Shown in pieces: positions 4,528 to 6,980 of a DNA stretch of 6,980 nucleotides. The stretch spans positions 1-6,980 of the forward strand of contig DEIL01000083.1 in assembly GCA_002352445.1 (NCBI GenBank). Reading direction: 5' to 3'. The first letter of the stretch is position 1, and each line of letters opens with the position of its first letter. A model generated the notes under the pieces. It did not search any database, was not told the DNA's origin, and saw nothing but the letters and a program-made list of their open reading frames with translations. Source of the DNA: Desulfobulbaceae bacterium UBA2775. Its GTDB lineage: Bacteria; Desulfobacterota; Desulfobulbia; Desulfobulbales; Desulfocapsaceae. The position numbers and the translations under genes are program-made.

Positions 4528-6735
4528 ATGCAACTGAAAATCGCACTTGCCGGTAACCCAAACGCCGGGAAAACGACTCTTTTCAACCAGTTAACCGGTG
4601 CGAGACAGCATGTTGGCAACTATCCGGGAATTACTGTAGACCATAAAGAAGGCTGCCTCCTCCATGATGGCAGGAAGATTACCATCACCGATCTTCCCGG
4701 CACATATTCGATGACAGCCTATTCGGTGGAAGAGCTTGTCGCCCGTGATTACCTGGTCAATCAAAAGCCGGATGTCGTCATTGACATAGTTGACAGTTCC
4801 AACCTCGAGAGAAACCTCTATCTCACCTGTCAGTTTCTTGAACTTGGCGTACCGCTTGTAATCGCTCTCAATATGATTGATGTTGCAGAGGATCGAGGAA
4901 TTGAGGTCAAAGTTGAAAAGCTGAGTCAGCTCCTCGGTGTCCCTGTTATTCCAATCATTGCCAGATCCGGTTTTGGTGAAAAAGAACTCCTCGAAGCTGC
5001 AATCCTCACCGCATCAAAAGCCGGAAAGTGGAAATCGCTGGACATTTCGTACGGCAAAGACCTTGATACCAGTCTAACGGAACTCATCTCTGAAATTTCA
5101 GAGTCTAATCTTATGACCGATGTCTATCCGGCAAGATACACTGCTATCAAATATCTGGAAAATGATGAACAGATAGTTGAAAAAGGGAAAGATTACGATG
5201 CGACCCTCTCCAGCCGACTCGAGGAAATTGTCGCCAAAATAGCTGATCATACAAAAAAAACCCTGGATGTGTACCCGGAAGCAATCATTGCCGACCAGCG
5301 TTATGGTTACATAAAATCGATCCTCAGGCAAGGTGTTGAGACCCATAAATTTGATACGGACCGACTGTACACCTCAGACAAAATAGACAAAGTCCTTACA
5401 AACCGGTTAGTCGGCCCGGTAATTATGCTTCTGATCCTTTTCAGTGTTTACCAGTTTACCTTTAGCTGGAGCGAGTTGCCGGTTGCCTGGCTGGAATCAT
5501 TTTTTGGCTGGCTTGGAGGGATTGTTGAAAAAACTCTTCCCGACGGACTTATCAAATCGATGATCATCTCCGGCGTCATCGACGGTGTTGGTGGAATATT
5601 AGGATTTGTTCCTCTGATTATGTTCATGTTTTTTGGTATCGCCATCCTTGAGGATTCCGGCTACCTGGCAAGAGTGGCCTTTATGATGGATCGGGTTTTC
5701 AGGATGTTCGGCCTCCATGGCTCGTCGGTTATGCCCTTTATCGTCTCCGGTGGGATTGCCGGTGGATGTGCTGTCCCGGGGGTAATGGCAACACGAACAC
5801 TGCGATCTCCCAAGGAAAGAATGGCCACCCTGCTGACAGTCCCATTTATGAACTGCGGCGCAAAACTCCCCGTCCTGGCACTGCTTATTGGCGCCTTCTT
5901 TGGTGAAAACAAAGCCCTTTATATGTTTCTTTTCACAATGCTCGCGTGGGTGGTGGCTCTTCTTGCCGCAAAACTGTTAAGAACAACCGTTTTAAGGGGT
6001 GATCCCACACCTTTCGTCATGGAACTTCCTCCGTATCGATTCCCGACAGTCAGGGGACTTCTGATCCACACCTGGGAGAGAACCTACCAGTATATAAAAA
6101 AGGCGGGCACAGTAATCCTCGGTATTTCCATACTGCTCTGGGCACTCATGACATTTCCCGGCCTGGACAACAATCAGCACGACCTCTTTGAGCAACAGCG
6201 TCAAAAAACCATTTCATCGTTTTCTCAAAAAACGGTGGAAGAGCTTGATAAGAAAAGCGAACCCTCGTCGGAAAAGGCCATTGCTCTCGCCAAAGAACTC
6301 AATACCATTGATAACGCAGAAACAGAAGCGGCACTTCGATATTCAATTGCGGGCAGGGTTGGCAGAGCAATGGAACCAATTACCAGGTTCGCCGGTTTTG
6401 ACTGGCGAACCGACATTGCTCTTATCGGGGGTTTTGCTGCCAAAGAAGTTATTGTCTCAACATTGGGAACAGCCTACTCAATGGGTAAAGTCGATACCGA
6501 AGAATCGGAGTCTCTTGGCGAAAGACTCAAGAATGACAGTAACTGGAACCGCGTTGTAGCCGTTGCCGCACTGGTTTTTATCATGTTCTATGCCCCCTGC
6601 TTTATAACAGTCGTCTGTATTGCCAAGGAGTCATCGTGGAAATGGGCCTTCTTTTCCATAGGGTTTAACACTTTCTTTGCCTTTCTTGCCGCTGTAGCTA
6701 TTTATCAGATCGGCATGTTTTTCCAGTTGGGGTAG
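4528..6735 (+). CDS. feoB: Ferrous iron transport protein B (FeoB, GTPase-linked Fe2+ permease)
   Basis: Inner-membrane Fe2+ importer of 735 residues, slightly shorter than E. coli FeoB (773). The cytoplasmic G domain has all G motifs: G1 GNPNAGKTT (9-17), switch I NYPGITVDHKEG (31-42) with T36, G3 DLPG (55-58), G4 NMID (115-118) and a G5-like ARS (145-147). A helical GDI-like region (about 170-285) links it to the membrane part. Approximate hydrophobic segments are 294-312, 343-376, 398-420, 434-458, 462-485, 523-545, 627-648, 675-700 and 705-732. Conserved transport motifs are LEDSGYLARVAF (374-385), GGCAVPG with C414 (412-418), MNCGAKLP with C443 (441-448) and YAPC with C691 (688-691). These cysteines correspond to the E. 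coli GCxVP, SCGARL and YVPC cysteines, although SGGIAGGCAVPG is a few residues longer than its E. coli counterpart. It lacks the Cys-containing C-terminal tail of E. coli FeoB. There is no Shine-Dalgarno; the start lies 6 bp after feoA2, so coupling is likely. Confidence 0.98.
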   Translation: MQLKIALAGNPNAGKTTLFNQLTGARQHVGNYPGITVDHKEGCLLHDGRKITITDLPGTYSMTAYSVEELVARDYLVNQKPDVVIDIVDSSNLERNLYLTCQFLELGVPLVIALNMIDVAEDRGIEVKVEKLSQLLGVPVIPIIARSGFGEKELLEAAILTASKAGKWKSLDISYGKDLDTSLTELISEISESNLMTDVYPARYTAIKYLENDEQIVEKGKDYDATLSSRLEEIVAKIADHTKKTLDVYPEAIIADQRYGYIKSILRQGVETHKFDTDRLYTSDKIDKVLTNRLVGPVIMLLILFSVYQFTFSWSELPVAWLESFFGWLGGIVEKTLPDGLIKSMIISGVIDGVGGILGFVPLIMFMFFGIAILEDSGYLARVAFMMDRVFRMFGLHGSSVMPFIVSGGIAGGCAVPGVMATRTLRSPKERMATLLTVPFMNCGAKLPVLALLIGAFFGENKALYMFLFTMLAWVVALLAAKLLRTTVLRGDPTPFVMELPPYRFPTVRGLLIHTWERTYQYIKKAGTVILGISILLWALMTFPGLDNNQHDLFEQQRQKTISSFSQKTVEELDKKSEPSSEKAIALAKELNTIDNAETEAALRYSIAGRVGRAMEPITRFAGFDWRTDIALIGGFAAKEVIVSTLGTAYSMGKVDTEESESLGERLKNDSNWNRVVAVAALVFIMFYAPCFITVVCIAKESSWKWAFFSIGFNTFFAFLAAVAIYQIGMFFQLG

Positions 6736-6752
6736 TGGCTCCGCTCCCTTTT
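6730..6752 (+). terminator. Probable intrinsic terminator overlapping the feoB stop
   Basis: GGG (6730-6732), a bulged T, then AGTG (6734-6737) can pair with CGCT (6742-6745) and CCC (6746-6748) around a GCTC loop, with one G-U pair, followed by TTTT (6749-6752). The left arm includes the feoB TAG stop. Short and with few U residues, so moderate confidence; the large hairpin of repeat copy 2 just downstream could also stop transcription. Confidence 0.4.
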
Positions 6753-6803
6753 GCCATTCCTTGTTCAACGCCGGCGATGCCCGCAACCTAAGAATCCATA
6801 TTC

Positions 6804-6937
6804 TCTCACCACAGAGAGCACAGAGAACACAGAGAAAAGAATTTTATTTTGCTTTCTCTGTGCTCTCTGTGTCCTCTGTGGTTTAAGCTTTTTTTGTTTT
6901 TTATGACAGAAGTTCAGACGTAAAGTACTGAATGACA
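6804..6937. repeat. Palindromic CACAGAG repeat, copy 2 (downstream of feoB)
   Basis: Second copy of the element found before gltX, in the same orientation. The arms at 6808-6837 and 6853-6882 match at 27 of 30 positions around a 15-nt loop. It continues with the same GGTTTAAGCT (6880-6889), then T-rich sequence and the shared 24-nt segment (6894-6917) ending in ATGACAGAAGTTCAG, followed by weaker similarity to about 6937. It lacks the extra 38 nt that copy 1 carries between these blocks. Relative to copy 1 its arms have changed on both sides, leaving A-C and G-U pairs instead of the perfect stem. Confidence 0.85.
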
Positions 6938-6941
6938 GGAG

Positions 6942-6980
6942 ATGAGTCAACCTGTTAAAGCATATACCATCTGCTGGGTT
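6942..6980 (+). CDS. Possible start of a further gene, cut by the window edge
   Basis: An ATG at 6942 opens 13 codons (MSQPVKAYTICWV) that run off the window end without a stop. Purine-rich AGGAG (6937-6941) directly abuts the ATG, which is closer than a usual Shine-Dalgarno. The last residues are hydrophobic and could begin a membrane segment. No family can be recognised from this length, and the frame may be chance. Confidence 0.3.
   Translation, partial: MSQPVKAYTICWV

Noticed and set aside
5098..5912. Several 65-83-codon minus-strand frames opposite feoB
   Set aside because: All lie antisense to intact FeoB and show no recognisable domain or ribosome-binding site.
6188..6559. 123-codon plus-strand frame inside feoB
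   Set aside because: It is an out-of-frame shadow of the conserved FeoB C-terminal region, with low-complexity basic content and no family signature.
6765..6950. 61-codon minus-strand frame through repeat copy 2
   Set aside because: Its translation (QRTQRAQRKQ and SVFSVLSVV) is simply the CACAGAG palindrome read in one frame, a common artefact of such repeats.

Overview
The window holds two metabolic blocks on the + strand, bracketed by two copies of a palindromic intergenic repeat. The genes are gltX (glutamyl-tRNA synthetase), glnS (glutaminyl-tRNA synthetase), and a ferrous-iron uptake cluster: a Cys-rich FeoA-domain protein, a small FeoB-associated Cys-rich membrane protein, a second short FeoA, and FeoB. 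All are intact. The organism is most likely a Gram-negative anaerobe of the Desulfobacterota (former Deltaproteobacteria, perhaps Desulfobulbales-like). This rests on the GluRS flavour (KISKR and IRGQDH motifs), the FeoB flavour (GGCAVPG motif), the multi-FeoA Feo locus and the CACAGAG-type repeats. It is an inference from remembered family resemblance, not a search.

Layout. Positions 1-333 are non-coding, with repeat copy 1 (about 117-281) and the gltX leader. gltX (334-1815) and glnS (1873-3558) follow, 57 bp apart. The 120-bp gap 3559-3678 carries a plausible promoter, a 13-bp palindrome over its -10, and an operator-like sequence upstream. feoA1 (3679-3990) comes next, then a short intrinsic-terminator-like hairpin and a second operator-like palindrome (3998-4053). 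The Cys-rich membrane protein (4071-4256), feoA2 (4261-4521) and feoB (4528-6735) are packed with gaps of 4 and 6 bp. A probable terminator overlaps the feoB stop. Repeat copy 2 (about 6804-6937) follows, and a possible new reading frame starts at 6942 and leaves the window.

How the genes work together. GluRS and GlnRS charge tRNA-Glu and tRNA-Gln, so a direct glutaminylation route exists in this organism. In the Feo block, FeoB is the GTPase-coupled Fe2+ permease of the inner membrane, and the FeoA proteins are small SH3-like cytoplasmic partners. The Cys-rich single-span protein probably sits in the membrane beside FeoB. The most interesting signals are regulatory. The gap before feoA1 and the gap before the Cys-rich/feoA2/feoB unit share a 16-bp pattern (TTAGGG-N-T-N-N-CTAA-N-C, on opposite strands) that resembles a DtxR/IdeR-type iron box. 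A terminator also appears to separate feoA1 from feoB. I see no defence system, CRISPR array, tRNA, rRNA or transposase gene.
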